Shown here: positions 23,706 to 32,353 of the stretch, piece after piece | How positions within the stretch are numbered: the first letter of the stretch is position 1 | How the letters are laid out: every line of letters begins with the position of its first letter | NCBI GenBank assembly: GCA_900549415.1 | Contig: URNX01000010.1 | Coordinates: 25,025 to 89,024, forward strand | Reading direction: 5' to 3' | DNA length: 64,000 nt | Origin: an uncultured bacterium | GTDB lineage: Bacteria; Verrucomicrobiota; Lentisphaeria; Victivallales; UBA1829 | Translations under genes and position numbers: made by a program | The notes under the pieces: generated by a model | Told to the model about the DNA's origin: nothing | Databases searched by the model: none | What the model saw: the letters and a program-made list of their open reading frames with translations, nothing else

Positions 23706-24898
23706 AAGTCACCTCGCATGTTGTTTTTACCATTTCTGCACCAGGTTCCGAACTTCAGGAGCGGGGCGGGAAGGCGGACCTTCGCCGCAAGACGGTCCCA
23801 GAGTCCGGGAAGATATTCGTCAATCAGTCCGGAAAGCCCCATCGGGCAGAAGACGGTGATTACGATGAATACCGCACCCATGATGAACATCCAGAGTTCG
23901 GGGAACTGTTCGGAGAAGAATGTTCTTCCGTAGGATACGATCAGGGTTCCGTAGACGGCTCCGACGGGCGAGAGGCGTCCGCCGAGCGCGCAGAAGACGA
24001 CCATGTAGACCGACGGTTCAATCGTCACAAGTTTCGGGGACATGAAGCCGACGTTCAGGGCGAACATTGCGCCGCCGATTGCGGAGATCATGCCGGCGAT
24101 GACGAAGACGAAGATTTTGAAACTCGACACGTCATAACCGGAAAACCGCACGCGGTTCTCCATGTCGCGGATTGCAATGAGCATCTGTCCGAACTTGCGC
24201 GAAATCAGGAATTTGCAGAAGAGCACCGCGCCGAGCAGGAGCAGGACGGTCAGGAAGTAGAGCACGTACTGCGTGGTTTTGCTGGTGAGACTGCATCCGA
24301 AGATGACGCGCAGGTCGGTGATTCCGTTGATTCCCCCGGTGAGTCCCTGACGGGTGACGAAGAGAATCTCCATGATCCATGCGAGCGCCTGGGTGATGAT
24401 GGCGAAGTAGACTCCGCTGACGCGCCGCTTGAAGATTGCAAGTCCGACGATCCACGCGATGATTGCCGGCACGGCGAACATGCAGATCAGAGTCAGCGGA
24501 AAGCTCTTGAACGGGTACCAGATGTAAGGCAGCTCGGTGATCTGGTTCCAGTCCATGAAGTCGGGGAGCCCGACGGTTGTGAGCGCCTTTGCCGTGTCGC
24601 TTCCGGCGTCTTTGGCGATGAGAGCCGCGGACTGGAGTTTGAGGTACGCCGCCATGCAGTAGCCGCCGAGTCCCCAGAAGAGTCCCTGTCCGAGACTCAG
24701 AATTCCCCCGTATCCCCAGCAGAGGACGAGTCCGACTGCCGCGAAAGCGAGGCTGAGATATTTTGCCGTCATATTGATTCGGAACGGGTCGAGCAGGAGA
24801 GGAAGAAGAACGATGAGGACGATCGCCAGGAGAGCGAACGACGCCTTTTCCCCGTTGCTCCGGAATACCGTGCGGCTGTTGTCAATCGGATAATCCAT
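23702..24898 (-). CDS. urtC: Urea/amide ABC transporter permease UrtC
   Basis: One of two LivM/LivH-type permeases. The 398-residue protein has an N-terminal soluble lead, then about eight to ten membrane segments, with the permease motif CWGYGGILSLGQGLFWGLGGY (about residues 58-80) and the ATPase-coupling loop near GQMLIAIRDMENR. AAGGAGG lies before the ATG. It sits between urtB (12 bases) and urtD (4-base overlap). It is longer than LivM, as UrtC usually is. Confidence 0.9.
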   Translation of the reverse strand: MDYPIDNSRTVFRSNGEKASFALLAIVLIVLLPLLLDPFRINMTAKYLSLAFAAVGLVLCWGYGGILSLGQGLFWGLGGYCMAAYLKLQSAALIAKDAGSDTAKALTTVGLPDFMDWNQITELPYIWYPFKSFPLTLICMFAVPAIIAWIVGLAIFKRRVSGVYFAIITQALAWIMEILFVTRQGLTGGINGITDLRVIFGCSLTSKTTQYVLYFLTVLLLLGAVLFCKFLISRKFGQMLIAIRDMENRVRFSGYDVSSFKIFVFVIAGMISAIGGAMFALNVGFMSPKLVTIEPSVYMVVFCALGGRLSPVGAVYGTLIVSYGRTFFSEQFPELWMFIMGAVFIVITVFCPMGLSGLIDEYLPGLWDRLAAKVRLPAPLLKFGTWCRNGKNNMRGDL

Positions 24899-24910
24899 GG
24901 TAAACCTCCT

Positions 24911-25861
24911 TTATTTGCGCAGCTTGGAGCTGACGAGTCCCTGCGGACGGATCATCAGCACGATGATGACGAAGAGCAGAACGAGGACTTTCGCCAGCAC
25001 GCCGTTTGTGAAGAATTCGAGAATCGACTGAGCCTGTGCGATGCCGAATGCGGAAACTACGGTTCCGATCAGGCTTCCCGCGCCGCCGAAGACCACAACG
25101 ATGAAGGTGTCGATGATATAGAGCGAGCCAGCCGCGGGGGAGACTGAACCGAAGGTTGTGAACGCCGCACCGGCGACGCCCGCGATTCCGCAGCCGAATG
25201 CGAATGTCATGCGGTCGACTTTTTTCGTGTTGATTCCGCAGGCGTTCGCCATCGGGCGGTCAAGCACTGTCGCGCGGACGGAGAGTCCCCATTTCGAGTG
25301 CTGCATGAGCACATAGACGAGGATTGTCACGAACACTGCGGTTCCGAGCAGGAAGAGCCCGTTGAGCGGAATGTCGATGTTTTCCGTTGGGTTCCAGGAG
25401 CCCATGAGCCATTCCGGCATGGTCGCGCTGTCTTCGCGTCCGCCGAAGATCAGGCGGAAGCCCTGCTGCATGATGAGACTGACGCCGAAGGTTGCAAGCA
25501 GAGTGTCGAGCGGGCGGCTGTAGAGATGCCGGATGAGCAGGAACTCCACGAGTGCGCCAACGAGCGCGGCGGCGAGGAATGCCAGGAGCATGGCGAACAC
25601 AAAGTAGTATGGAAGGAATCCCGGAGCGAACTTTGTGACGAAGTCGGAGCAGAGCACGGTTGTGTAAGCTCCGAGAGTCAGGAATTCTCCGTGCGCCATG
25701 TTGATGACTTTCATCTGACCGAAGATGATTGCCAGTCCGAGCGCCATGAGCAGAAAGATGGAGAAGAGCGTCAATCCGGAGAATCCCTGCATGATGAGTA
25801 CGTTTTTAAGCTCATCAAGCTCATATCCTCCGATTGCCGCCAGAGAGAACATGTGAATCAT
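24911..25861 (-). CDS. urtB: Urea/amide ABC transporter permease UrtB
   Basis: The LivH-like permease partner of UrtC. I start at the ATG at 25861 (MIHMFSL...), preceded by GAAAGG, rather than at a longer reading that lacks a ribosome binding site; this gives 316 residues. The permease motif LAIIFGQMKVINMAHGEFLTLGAY (about residues 40-65) is classic for this family. A hairpin separates it from urtA upstream, so it may be expressed below the binding protein. Confidence 0.9.
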   Translation of the reverse strand: MIHMFSLAAIGGYELDELKNVLIMQGFSGLTLFSIFLLMALGLAIIFGQMKVINMAHGEFLTLGAYTTVLCSDFVTKFAPGFLPYYFVFAMLLAFLAAALVGALVEFLLIRHLYSRPLDTLLATFGVSLIMQQGFRLIFGGREDSATMPEWLMGSWNPTENIDIPLNGLFLLGTAVFVTILVYVLMQHSKWGLSVRATVLDRPMANACGINTKKVDRMTFAFGCGIAGVAGAAFTTFGSVSPAAGSLYIIDTFIVVVFGGAGSLIGTVVSAFGIAQAQSILEFFTNGVLAKVLVLLFVIIVLMIRPQGLVSSKLRK

Positions 25862-25896
25862 AAAACAGCCTTTCGTTAGAGCTGCGGGTATAAAGA

Positions 25897-25933
25897 ACGG
25901 TGCGGTGAGACAGAATCCGCCTCGCCGCACCGT
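25897..25933 (-). terminator. Hairpin between urtA and urtB (partial terminator or mRNA stabiliser)
   Basis: A 13-bp stem with one G-T pair (25897-25909 with 25921-25933), followed on the - strand by TTCTTTAT. Such elements after binding-protein genes commonly keep the upstream mRNA stable and reduce permease expression. That role is inferred. Confidence 0.65.
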
Positions 25934-25945
25934 CCAGAGGAGGTC

Positions 25946-27202
25946 TTATTTGTAACCTGCCGGGAACGGATCCGGCTTGATGAGGTCTTTCGACTGTTCA
26001 ACGAGCTCGATCTGTCCGTTTTTCAGCATCCGTCCGATTTTCGCACGCGACCAGAGATGGTGGTTGGCGTCGATCTTGACGAGTCCTTCGGGACCGGTGA
26101 ATTCGATTCCGGGAGAGGCTGCGACGACCTTGTCGATGTCAAAGCTGCCGGCCTTTTCCACGGCGAGCTTCCAGAGCCACGGACCGAGGTACGCGGCCTG
26201 CGTTACGTCGCCGATGACGGAATCCTTGCCCCACATCGCCTTGAAATCCGCAACGAATTTTTTGTTGACGGGGTTGTCGAGACTCTGCAGGTACTTGATG
26301 GATGAGTAGAAACCTTCCACATTTTCGCCGCCGCATCCGAGAATTTCATCTTCGGTGGTGGAGGTGGTGAGCAGGAGACGCTTCTGCCGGGCGAGGGATT
26401 TCCCCGTGATGCCCGCCGCCTTCAGCTGCTTGTACCAGGAGACGTTCGAGCCGCCGACCACGATGGAGAAGATGCAGTCCGGTTTTTTCAGCTTGATCTT
26501 GTTGATGAGCGAGTTGAAGTTCGTGTGTCCGAGCGGGTAGTAATCCTCGCCGACCACTTTGCATCCTTTCAGCACTTTCTCAATGTGGATTCTTGCGATT
26601 TTGTGGCTGGTTCGCGGCCAGATGTAGTCGGAACCTACCAGATAGAAGGTGCGGCAGCCCTGCTTGTACGCCCAGTCGAGTCCCCAGAGAATCTGCTGCG
26701 TGGCTTCCTGTCCGGTGTAGATTACGTTTTTGGAGGCTTCGAGTCCTTCATAGAAGGTGGGGTAGTAGAGCAGGTTGTTTTCCTTTTCAAAAACAGGAAG
26801 AACGGCCTTCCGGGATGCGGAGGTCCAGCATCCGAATACTGCGGCAACCTTGTCCTGGACGATGAGTTTCTTCGCTTTTTCGGCGAACGTCGGCCAGTCG
26901 GAAGCGCCGTCTTCCTGTACAATCTTGATTTGCCGTCCCAGGACGCCGCCGGATTTGTTGATCTGGTCGATGGCGAGACGTTCCGCTTCCACGGATCCGG
27001 TTTCGCTGATCGCCATTGTGCCTGAGACGGAGTGAAGCTGTCCGACCGTGACCGTGTCGTCGGTTACCGCAAGTCCGGTCGTGGAGACTTTTGCGGTGGG
27101 GTATTTGTCAAGAACGGGGTTGCCTGCGGAGAGAGCCGCTCCGCCGAAGAGGATCGCCGCTGCAAGCGCGGCGCGGGTGTGCTTTTTCATCAGATTCATC
27201 AT
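25946..27202 (-). CDS. urtA: Urea/amide ABC transporter substrate-binding protein UrtA
   Basis: A periplasmic binding protein of the UrtA/AmiC type (418 residues). The start is ATG 27202, preceded by AAGGA; the reading frame runs open further upstream but without initiation signals. An N-terminal signal peptide is clear (basic MKKHTR, then ALAAAILFGGAALSA). Family segments include VGQLHSVSGTMAISE, QEDGASDWPTFAEKA and VFGCWTSASRKAVLPVFE. The ligand may be urea or a short amide; formamidase being the first gene of the operon favours formamide. Confidence 0.9.
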   Translation of the reverse strand: MMNLMKKHTRAALAAAILFGGAALSAGNPVLDKYPTAKVSTTGLAVTDDTVTVGQLHSVSGTMAISETGSVEAERLAIDQINKSGGVLGRQIKIVQEDGASDWPTFAEKAKKLIVQDKVAAVFGCWTSASRKAVLPVFEKENNLLYYPTFYEGLEASKNVIYTGQEATQQILWGLDWAYKQGCRTFYLVGSDYIWPRTSHKIARIHIEKVLKGCKVVGEDYYPLGHTNFNSLINKIKLKKPDCIFSIVVGGSNVSWYKQLKAAGITGKSLARQKRLLLTTSTTEDEILGCGGENVEGFYSSIKYLQSLDNPVNKKFVADFKAMWGKDSVIGDVTQAAYLGPWLWKLAVEKAGSFDIDKVVAASPGIEFTGPEGLVKIDANHHLWSRAKIGRMLKNGQIELVEQSKDLIKPDPFPAGYK

Positions 27203-27220
27203 AGGGAGAGTTCCTTTTGT

Positions 27221-27249
27221 AAACGCCGTCCGCGCGGGGCGGACGGTTT
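27221..27249 (-). promoter_or_regulatory. Hairpin in the amiF-urtA gap
   Basis: CCGTCCGC/GCGGACGG (27226-27233 with 27239-27246), extended by AAA/TTT outside a two-base bulge. It lies just before the urtA ribosome binding site on the - strand. No T-run follows, so a processing or stability role is more likely than termination. Confidence 0.45.
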
Positions 27250-27309
27250 GCAGTGGGGCATGAGCGGCGGGGGGTGAAGGGAGGGTGACGCCCCGCCGCA
27301 TCCGGAGCC

Positions 27310-28320
27310 TTACTGCTTGGGCATGGGACCAAGCTTCACGCCGTCCGGATAGTACTTCCAGCCGTCGCGGACCTTGATCTTGTCGTCCCACGGAAGTTTG
27401 TATTTGCCTTCCGCAAGGTCGCGTACCCAGGTGAGGTAGTTGGCTTTTTCGCCGCCGGGCTTTCCGACGTATGCGCGGCAGCCGAGGTTGAAGATGTTGT
27501 TCTCCAGCGCCCAGTTTTCGCGCGCCTTGTCGACGAGTCTCGGGAAGAGTTCCGCGGTGACGATTTCCCACGGATTGCGCTGTCCCTGCTGAATGACATT
27601 GCCGTCGTAGTTGCAGACCGTGCCTTCACCGAAGTAGTAGAAGACGCCGTCGTAACCGGCGAGGTTGACCGCGATGGTGTACATGAGGTTCTGCCATGCG
27701 TTCGTCCGGTTCGTCCAGATCCACTGGTCGTTGACCTGAGTGGAGTAACCGGAGATCCGGATGTAGACGTTGCAGCCTTTGTACGCCGCTTCGCGCGCCA
27801 GTTCGGGGAACATGCCGTCATGACAGATACAGACAGCAAGTTTTGAACCTTTCGGTCCGTCGCAGACGGGCATTCCGAAGTTTCCGGGAGACCAGGGCTC
27901 GATGGGAACCCAGGGCTGGAGCTTGCGGTAATGCAGCGCGAGCTCGCCTTTGTCGTTGATGATGATCGCGGTGTTGTAGGGAGGTTTGCGCGGGTCTTCG
28001 TTCTTTTCCATGATGGAGAAGACGCCCCAGACTTTGTTCTCTTTGCAAGCTTCCTTGAAACGCCCGACCTCGGGGCTGTCGATGGTGAGAAGCATCTCGT
28101 CGTAGGTCCAAATCGCCGTGTTCAGTCCCTGCGTCGAGTACTCGGGGAAGACGATCAGATCCAGATCAGGATAGCCGACTTTGGTATTCTTCAAAGCCTT
28201 GCAGATCTGGTTGACTTGAACCTGGATGTCTTCCGGTCCTTTGACAACCGGAACCGGATACTGAACCATTGCCACAAGCAATGCTTCATCCCATGCACTT
28301 ACACTTCCTGTACTGGCCAT
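27310..28320 (-). CDS. amiF: Formamidase
   Basis: Hydrolyses formamide to formate and ammonia. The protein is 336 residues, starting MASTGSVSAWDE after a GAGGTG ribosome binding site. It belongs to the aliphatic-amidase branch of the nitrilase family. The Glu-Lys-Cys triad is E60 (FPEYSTQG), K133 (YRKLQPW) and C166 (CICHDG), the numbering known for Helicobacter pylori AmiF. The segment YKGCNVYIRISGYSTQVNDQ is closest to AmiF rather than AmiE. It is first in an operon with the urt importer and is driven by a sigma-54 promoter, consistent with use of amides as nitrogen source. Confidence 0.93.
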   Translation of the reverse strand: MASTGSVSAWDEALLVAMVQYPVPVVKGPEDIQVQVNQICKALKNTKVGYPDLDLIVFPEYSTQGLNTAIWTYDEMLLTIDSPEVGRFKEACKENKVWGVFSIMEKNEDPRKPPYNTAIIINDKGELALHYRKLQPWVPIEPWSPGNFGMPVCDGPKGSKLAVCICHDGMFPELAREAAYKGCNVYIRISGYSTQVNDQWIWTNRTNAWQNLMYTIAVNLAGYDGVFYYFGEGTVCNYDGNVIQQGQRNPWEIVTAELFPRLVDKARENWALENNIFNLGCRAYVGKPGGEKANYLTWVRDLAEGKYKLPWDDKIKVRDGWKYYPDGVKLGPMPKQ

Positions 28321-28389
28321 TTTTGCACCTCGTAGTAGTTTTGTTTGTTGCCGCCGTCCGAACCTTCGTCCGGCTTTTGACAGGGTATA

Positions 28390-28407
28390 TAGCAAGGCGC
28401 GTGCCAA
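28390..28407 (-). promoter_or_regulatory. Sigma-54 promoter of amiF-urtABCDE
   Basis: On the - strand the sequence reads TTGGCACGCGCCTTGCTA, matching the -24/-12 consensus (TGGCAC-N5-TTGC[AT]) at every conserved position with correct spacing. Transcription would start near 28380, about 60 bases before amiF. It implies control by RpoN and an AAA+ activator (such as NtrC) under nitrogen limitation. Confidence 0.88.
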
Positions 28408-28465
28408 ACGCATTTGGAAGAACAAAAAAAATCTGAAAATCCGGAATTTGAGCGTAATTTTTCCC

Positions 28466-28485
28466 CTTGCTTCCTTTTTCGCAAG
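28466..28485. promoter_or_regulatory. Dyad upstream of the sigma-54 promoter (candidate activator site)
   Basis: CTTGC-N10-GCAAG (28466-28470 with 28481-28485), 60-80 bases upstream of the -24 element. Activators of sigma-54 promoters bind such upstream dyads. It does not match the enteric NtrC consensus, so the assignment is tentative. Confidence 0.35.
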
Positions 28486-28567
28486 AAGTTGCAAAACAAA
28501 GACAATAACAAAAACAGTATTACATAAATGGATGTTGTTTCAAAAATGTAATTTTAAAGCGGGCGAA

Positions 28568-28602
28568 TAAAAAAAGCCGGACTCCGCGGAAGGAATCCGG
28601 CT
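28568..28602 (-). terminator. Intrinsic terminator after rnfE
   Basis: AGCCGGA/TCCGGCT (28575-28581 with 28596-28602); on the - strand the stem is followed by a seven-T run. It ends the rnf operon. Between it and the amiF start are only the sigma-54 promoter and AT-rich DNA. Confidence 0.85.
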
Positions 28603-28623
28603 GAATGTGCGGGGAGGGGAAAA

Positions 28624-29295
28624 TTATTTTTTCTTTTCGATCTCGCAGAGACCGCAGTGGCGGCAGTCCATATCGAGTGGAGGCTCGCATTTTTTGCCTT
28701 TTTTCTCCGCCTGGCGTTTGTTGTAGACGTTCATCAGGGCGAGGAAGCAGCCGAGCATCAGGAAGCCGCCGGGCGCCATGCCCATCAGCGAGAAGTCGGT
28801 TGTCCACGGCGTAATGACTTTCACGCCGAACAGCGTGCCGCCGGTCAGGAATTCACGGCAGAGACCGAGTGAAACCAGAGCCAGCGTAAAGCCGAGTCCC
28901 ATGCCCAGTCCGTCGAGCAGGGAGCGGAAGACGTTGTGTTTGGAGGCGAACGCTTCCGCGCGTCCCAGGACAATGCAGTTGACGACGATGAGCGGAATGA
29001 AGATTCCGAGCGCATCGTAGATCGCCGCAGGCGCGTAGGCCTGCATGAGCTGGTCGACGACCGTCACGAATGCCGCGATCACGACGATGTAGCACGGGAT
29101 GCGGATTTTTGCGGGGACGATGTTGCGGATGAGGGAGATCGCCATATTGCTGCACGCGAGCACAAACGTTGTGGCAAGTCCCATACCCAGCGCATTGGGG
29201 GCGTTGGAGGTGGTCGCGAGAGTCGGACACATGCCGAGCATCAGAACCAGAACGGGGTTCTCCTTCCAGAGACCTTTCAGAAAATCGTTCAGCAT
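28624..29295 (-). CDS. rnfE: Rnf electron transport complex subunit E
   Basis: An integral membrane subunit of the ferredoxin:NAD+ oxidoreductase (Rnf). The 223-residue protein has six membrane segments and the family motifs FLKGLWKENPVLVLMLGMCPTLA (residues 5-27) and GIFIPLIVVNCIVLGRAE. Unusual: after the last membrane span (ends about residue 191) a basic tail carries four cysteines, C203, C211, C214 and C217 (CX7CX2CX2C), that look able to bind an Fe-S cluster or zinc. Last gene of rnfABCDGE. Confidence 0.92.
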   Translation of the reverse strand: MLNDFLKGLWKENPVLVLMLGMCPTLATTSNAPNALGMGLATTFVLACSNMAISLIRNIVPAKIRIPCYIVVIAAFVTVVDQLMQAYAPAAIYDALGIFIPLIVVNCIVLGRAEAFASKHNVFRSLLDGLGMGLGFTLALVSLGLCREFLTGGTLFGVKVITPWTTDFSLMGMAPGGFLMLGCFLALMNVYNKRQAEKKGKKCEPPLDMDCRHCGLCEIEKKK

Positions 29296-29297
29296 GA

Positions 29298-29984
29298 TTA
29301 TTTTCCTCCGTTTGCCGCGGCTTCAATGGCGGCTTTGTTGTTTTCAAATGCGGATGCGGCTTCCCACGCGGCTTCGCAGACGGCGTTCGAACTGATGGTC
29401 GCGCCGGTCACATGATTGACTTCGCCGCCGTTCTTGTCAAGTGCCCACGGCTGCTTCTTCCAGGAATCGGTTTTCGCGGCGGAGTGTCCGATGTACTGAT
29501 CCAGAATCGGGTTTGCGGGAAGCTTGCTGTCCGTCTTCTTCGCAAAAAGATTGAAGATCGTTTTCGTTTCGGTGCGGTTGGTTGCTCTTGTACCGAGTCC
29601 CGGTGTTTCGTTGTGCGAGGAGATCACATAGCTGGTGATTTTGCCGTCGGGAGAGAAGCCGATGAGGCCTTCGACATTGCCGCCGTATCCGGAGCCGGAT
29701 TTCGCCTGGGCGGCGTAACCGACGACTTTTCCGTTTTTCTTGGCAATGTAGAACTCGACGTCAGTGCCGGATGCGCCCTTGACGGTGAGTTTTGTCTTGA
29801 CGAGGTCGTTGTCGAATTCGGGAAGAACGGCCTTGAGTCCGTTGTAGACTTTTTTCTCTTTTGCCGCGGCGATCGGGCCGGCGGTGGCGCGGGAGACGAG
29901 TCCCATCACCGCCGTGGCGATTGCGCAGAGCACGCAGAGGAAGAATCCGAGATAGAAGATATTGATTTTTTTCTGTTCGCTCAT
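29298..29984 (-). CDS. rnfG: Rnf electron transport complex subunit G (FMN-binding)
   Basis: RnfG carries a covalently bound FMN on the outer face of the membrane. Start ATG 29984 (MSEQKKINIFYLGF) has GGAGGTG upstream, giving 228 residues; an open frame further upstream overlaps rnfD and is not used. There is one N-terminal membrane anchor (about residues 8-33), then the FMN domain with VTGATISSNAV, whose Thr is the expected attachment site. It overlaps rnfD by 4 bases and lies 2 bases from rnfE. Confidence 0.92.
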   Translation of the reverse strand: MSEQKKINIFYLGFFLCVLCAIATAVMGLVSRATAGPIAAAKEKKVYNGLKAVLPEFDNDLVKTKLTVKGASGTDVEFYIAKKNGKVVGYAAQAKSGSGYGGNVEGLIGFSPDGKITSYVISSHNETPGLGTRATNRTETKTIFNLFAKKTDSKLPANPILDQYIGHSAAKTDSWKKQPWALDKNGGEVNHVTGATISSNAVCEAAWEAASAFENNKAAIEAAANGGK

Positions 29985-31024
29985 CTTGCACCTCCATGCG
30001 AATGAACCCAGCCGAACGGACGCTTGTAGCAGAGGCGGTCGATCAGCGGGACGAGCGCGTTCATGATGACGATCGCGAAGCTCATGCCTTCCGGGAAGCC
30101 GCCCCAGATGCGGATGACGCAGGTGATGACGCCGATTCCGGCGCCGAAGATCCAGCAGCCGCGACGGGTCAGCGGAGAGGTCACCATGTCGGTCGCCATG
30201 AAAAATGCGCCGATCATCACGCCGCCTGTCATGAGATGAAAGAGCGGACCGGGTGTTGCGGCCGGATTCGCGAGGTTGACGATCCAGGTGAAGAGAGCAA
30301 CCGTTGCGAGAATTGCAACCGGGATTTCCCATTTGATCAGACGGAAGAGGAGGAGTCCGACTGCGCCGATCAGGAGCGCCAGAACGGATGTTTCTCCGAG
30401 TGATCCGCCCATGTTGCCGAGGAAGTAATCCAGATAATTGACCGGGAGCTGCGCCATCTTGTCGGCGTTTCCGGCAGCGGCTTTGGCGAGTGTCAGCGGG
30501 GTCGCTGTGGTGGTCGCCGCAGTGGCCGCATCCGCGGCGCAGCTGAAGAGCGGCGACGGGGTGACCCACTGGGTTGTCATGGGGCCGGTGAACCCGACGA
30601 GCAGCGCAACACGGCCGACGGCGGCGGGGTTGAAGGGGTTCTGTCCGAGTCCGCCGAACACCTCTTTGGCAATGATGATTGCGACGAATGCTCCGGTCAT
30701 GCAGAGCCACCACTGCGCCTGCGAGGGCAGGTTCAGCGCGAGGATGAGTCCGGTAACCGCCGCGCTGAGATCACGCGTCGTGTTCGGGGTTTTCATCAGT
30801 TTGCACCAGAGGAACTCGAAGACCATGCTGAACGCAACGCAGAGCGCCATGACGCGAAGCGCATGAAGTCCGAAGAACCAGATGGCGGCGACGACCGCCG
30901 GGAGCAGGCAGAGCAACACCTGAAGCATGATTTTGGAGATCGTCGCTCCGTCGTGCAGATGCGGTGAGGAGCTGATAATCAGACTGCCCGGAACCGGCAT
31001 TTTTATTTCTTTATTTTCTTCCAT
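29981..31024 (-). CDS. rnfD: Rnf electron transport complex subunit D
   Basis: A polytopic membrane subunit (347 residues) that carries a second covalent FMN. Motifs seen: FEFLWCKLMKTPNTTRDLSAAVTGLILAL (about 69-97), KEVFGGLGQNPFNPAAVGR (about 120-138) and TTATPLT around T175, the probable flavin attachment site (S/T-x-A-T). A GGVMIGAFFMATDMVTSP segment follows. It lies 9 bases after rnfC. Confidence 0.93.
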   Translation of the reverse strand: MEENKEIKMPVPGSLIISSSPHLHDGATISKIMLQVLLCLLPAVVAAIWFFGLHALRVMALCVAFSMVFEFLWCKLMKTPNTTRDLSAAVTGLILALNLPSQAQWWLCMTGAFVAIIIAKEVFGGLGQNPFNPAAVGRVALLVGFTGPMTTQWVTPSPLFSCAADAATAATTTATPLTLAKAAAGNADKMAQLPVNYLDYFLGNMGGSLGETSVLALLIGAVGLLLFRLIKWEIPVAILATVALFTWIVNLANPAATPGPLFHLMTGGVMIGAFFMATDMVTSPLTRRGCWIFGAGIGVITCVIRIWGGFPEGMSFAIVIMNALVPLIDRLCYKRPFGWVHSHGGAR

Positions 31025-31033
31025 TTAATCACC

Positions 31034-32353
31034 TTATTTTTTACGCCGTTTTGCGAGGATTTCGGCTTTTGCGCGGCGGAAATGCTGAACGAGCGGACGC
31101 TTTGCGGGGCAGATGTAGGCGCAGGTTCCGCACTCCACGCAGTCCATCACGTAATTCTGTTCCGCCATTGCGAACTCTCCGGCTTCGATCATCGTGCTGA
31201 GAGTCGGAACGAGGAGGTTCATCGGGCATGCCTTCACACAGCGGGAGCAGCGGATGCAGGGGTTGCCTTCAAACTGTTCGATCTCTTCCGGCGCCATCAG
31301 CAGAACGCCCGAAGAGTTCTTGGCAACGGGGACGTCGATGTTCGACTGGGCAAATCCCATCATCGGTCCGCCCATGATGACTTTCGCCGGGTTCTCCTTT
31401 ACGCCGCCGCAGAGTTCCAGCAGCTTGCGGATCGGGGTGCCGATGCGCGCCAGATAGTTCGCCGGGTCGACAACCGGAGTTCCGGTGACGGTGGTGATGC
31501 GTTCGATCAGCGGGTGTCCGAGGACAACAGCATCGTGCACCGCAGCCGCCGTGCCGATGTTCATGACGACGCAGCCGACGTCCATCGGAAGGCCGCCTTC
31601 GAGCACCTGGCGTCCGGTCAGCGCGTAGATCAGCTGTTTTTCCGCGCCCTGCGGATATTTGACGTGCAGGGGAACAACTGTGATCTTGAACTTCGCCGCC
31701 GCGGCGGTCATCTTTTCAATCGCATCCATTTTGTTGTCTTCCACACCGACGAAGATGCGGGAGACCTTGAGGATTTTTGCCGCGATGGCGATGCCGGTCA
31801 GCGCCTCTTCCGTGCGGGTGAGCATCAGGCGGTGGTCGGCGGTCAGGAACGGTTCGCATTCGGCGCCGTTGACGATGAGAGTGTCGATGTTTTTTTCCGG
31901 CGGGGGCGAGAGCTTGACGTGGGTCGGGAACGCCGCGCCGCCCATGCCGACGATTCCGGCGTCGAGGATGCGTTTTTTGAGAACGTCTTTTTCGGTATCC
32001 GCCCAATCCGGGATCGGGTCGAGCCCGGTGTCCCACTCGTCGGTTCCGTCGGCGATGATTTCGACGGCCTGTTCGGAAGCTCCGGTAACGCCGGTGATTT
32101 CAACGACGTCGCCGACGGTTCCGCAGACGGGGGAGTGGAGCGGAACGGAGACGAACCCGCCCGGCTCGGCGATGCGCTGTCCTTTTTTGACGGTGTCGCC
32201 TTTTTTGACGGTCAGGGTCGGGGGTGCGCCGATGCTCTGGCGGACGGGAACGATGTATTTGTCAAACAGCGGAGCGATGCGGAGTTCTTTTCCGGCGGTC
32301 AGCTCTTTGCCTTCGAGCGGGTGAATGCCGCCCTTGAATTTGTGTGCGCTCAT
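31034..32353 (-). CDS. rnfC: Rnf electron transport complex subunit C
   Basis: The peripheral NADH-oxidising subunit (439 residues). It has the N-terminal barrel segment (GGIHPLEGKELTA), a Gly-rich NAD/FMN-binding region GIVGMGGAAFPTHVKL with NGAECEPFLTADHRLM, and two [4Fe-4S] motifs near the end: CIRCSRCVKACP and CVECGTCAYICP. It overlaps rnfB by 4 bases. It is short compared with the E. coli protein, which has a long Ala-rich tail. Confidence 0.94.
   Translation of the reverse strand: MSAHKFKGGIHPLEGKELTAGKELRIAPLFDKYIVPVRQSIGAPPTLTVKKGDTVKKGQRIAEPGGFVSVPLHSPVCGTVGDVVEITGVTGASEQAVEIIADGTDEWDTGLDPIPDWADTEKDVLKKRILDAGIVGMGGAAFPTHVKLSPPPEKNIDTLIVNGAECEPFLTADHRLMLTRTEEALTGIAIAAKILKVSRIFVGVEDNKMDAIEKMTAAAAKFKITVVPLHVKYPQGAEKQLIYALTGRQVLEGGLPMDVGCVVMNIGTAAAVHDAVVLGHPLIERITTVTGTPVVDPANYLARIGTPIRKLLELCGGVKENPAKVIMGGPMMGFAQSNIDVPVAKNSSGVLLMAPEEIEQFEGNPCIRCSRCVKACPMNLLVPTLSTMIEAGEFAMAEQNYVMDCVECGTCAYICPAKRPLVQHFRRAKAEILAKRRKK

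Noticed and set aside
27203..27571. Upstream extension of the urtA frame
   Set aside because: The added residues are basic and Arg-rich with no homology; a signal peptide and AAGGA site fix the start at 27202, and the extension overlaps amiF.
29985..30713. Upstream extension of the rnfG frame over rnfD
   Set aside because: It lies on top of rnfD in another frame; GGAGGTG and a normal membrane anchor put the start at 29984.
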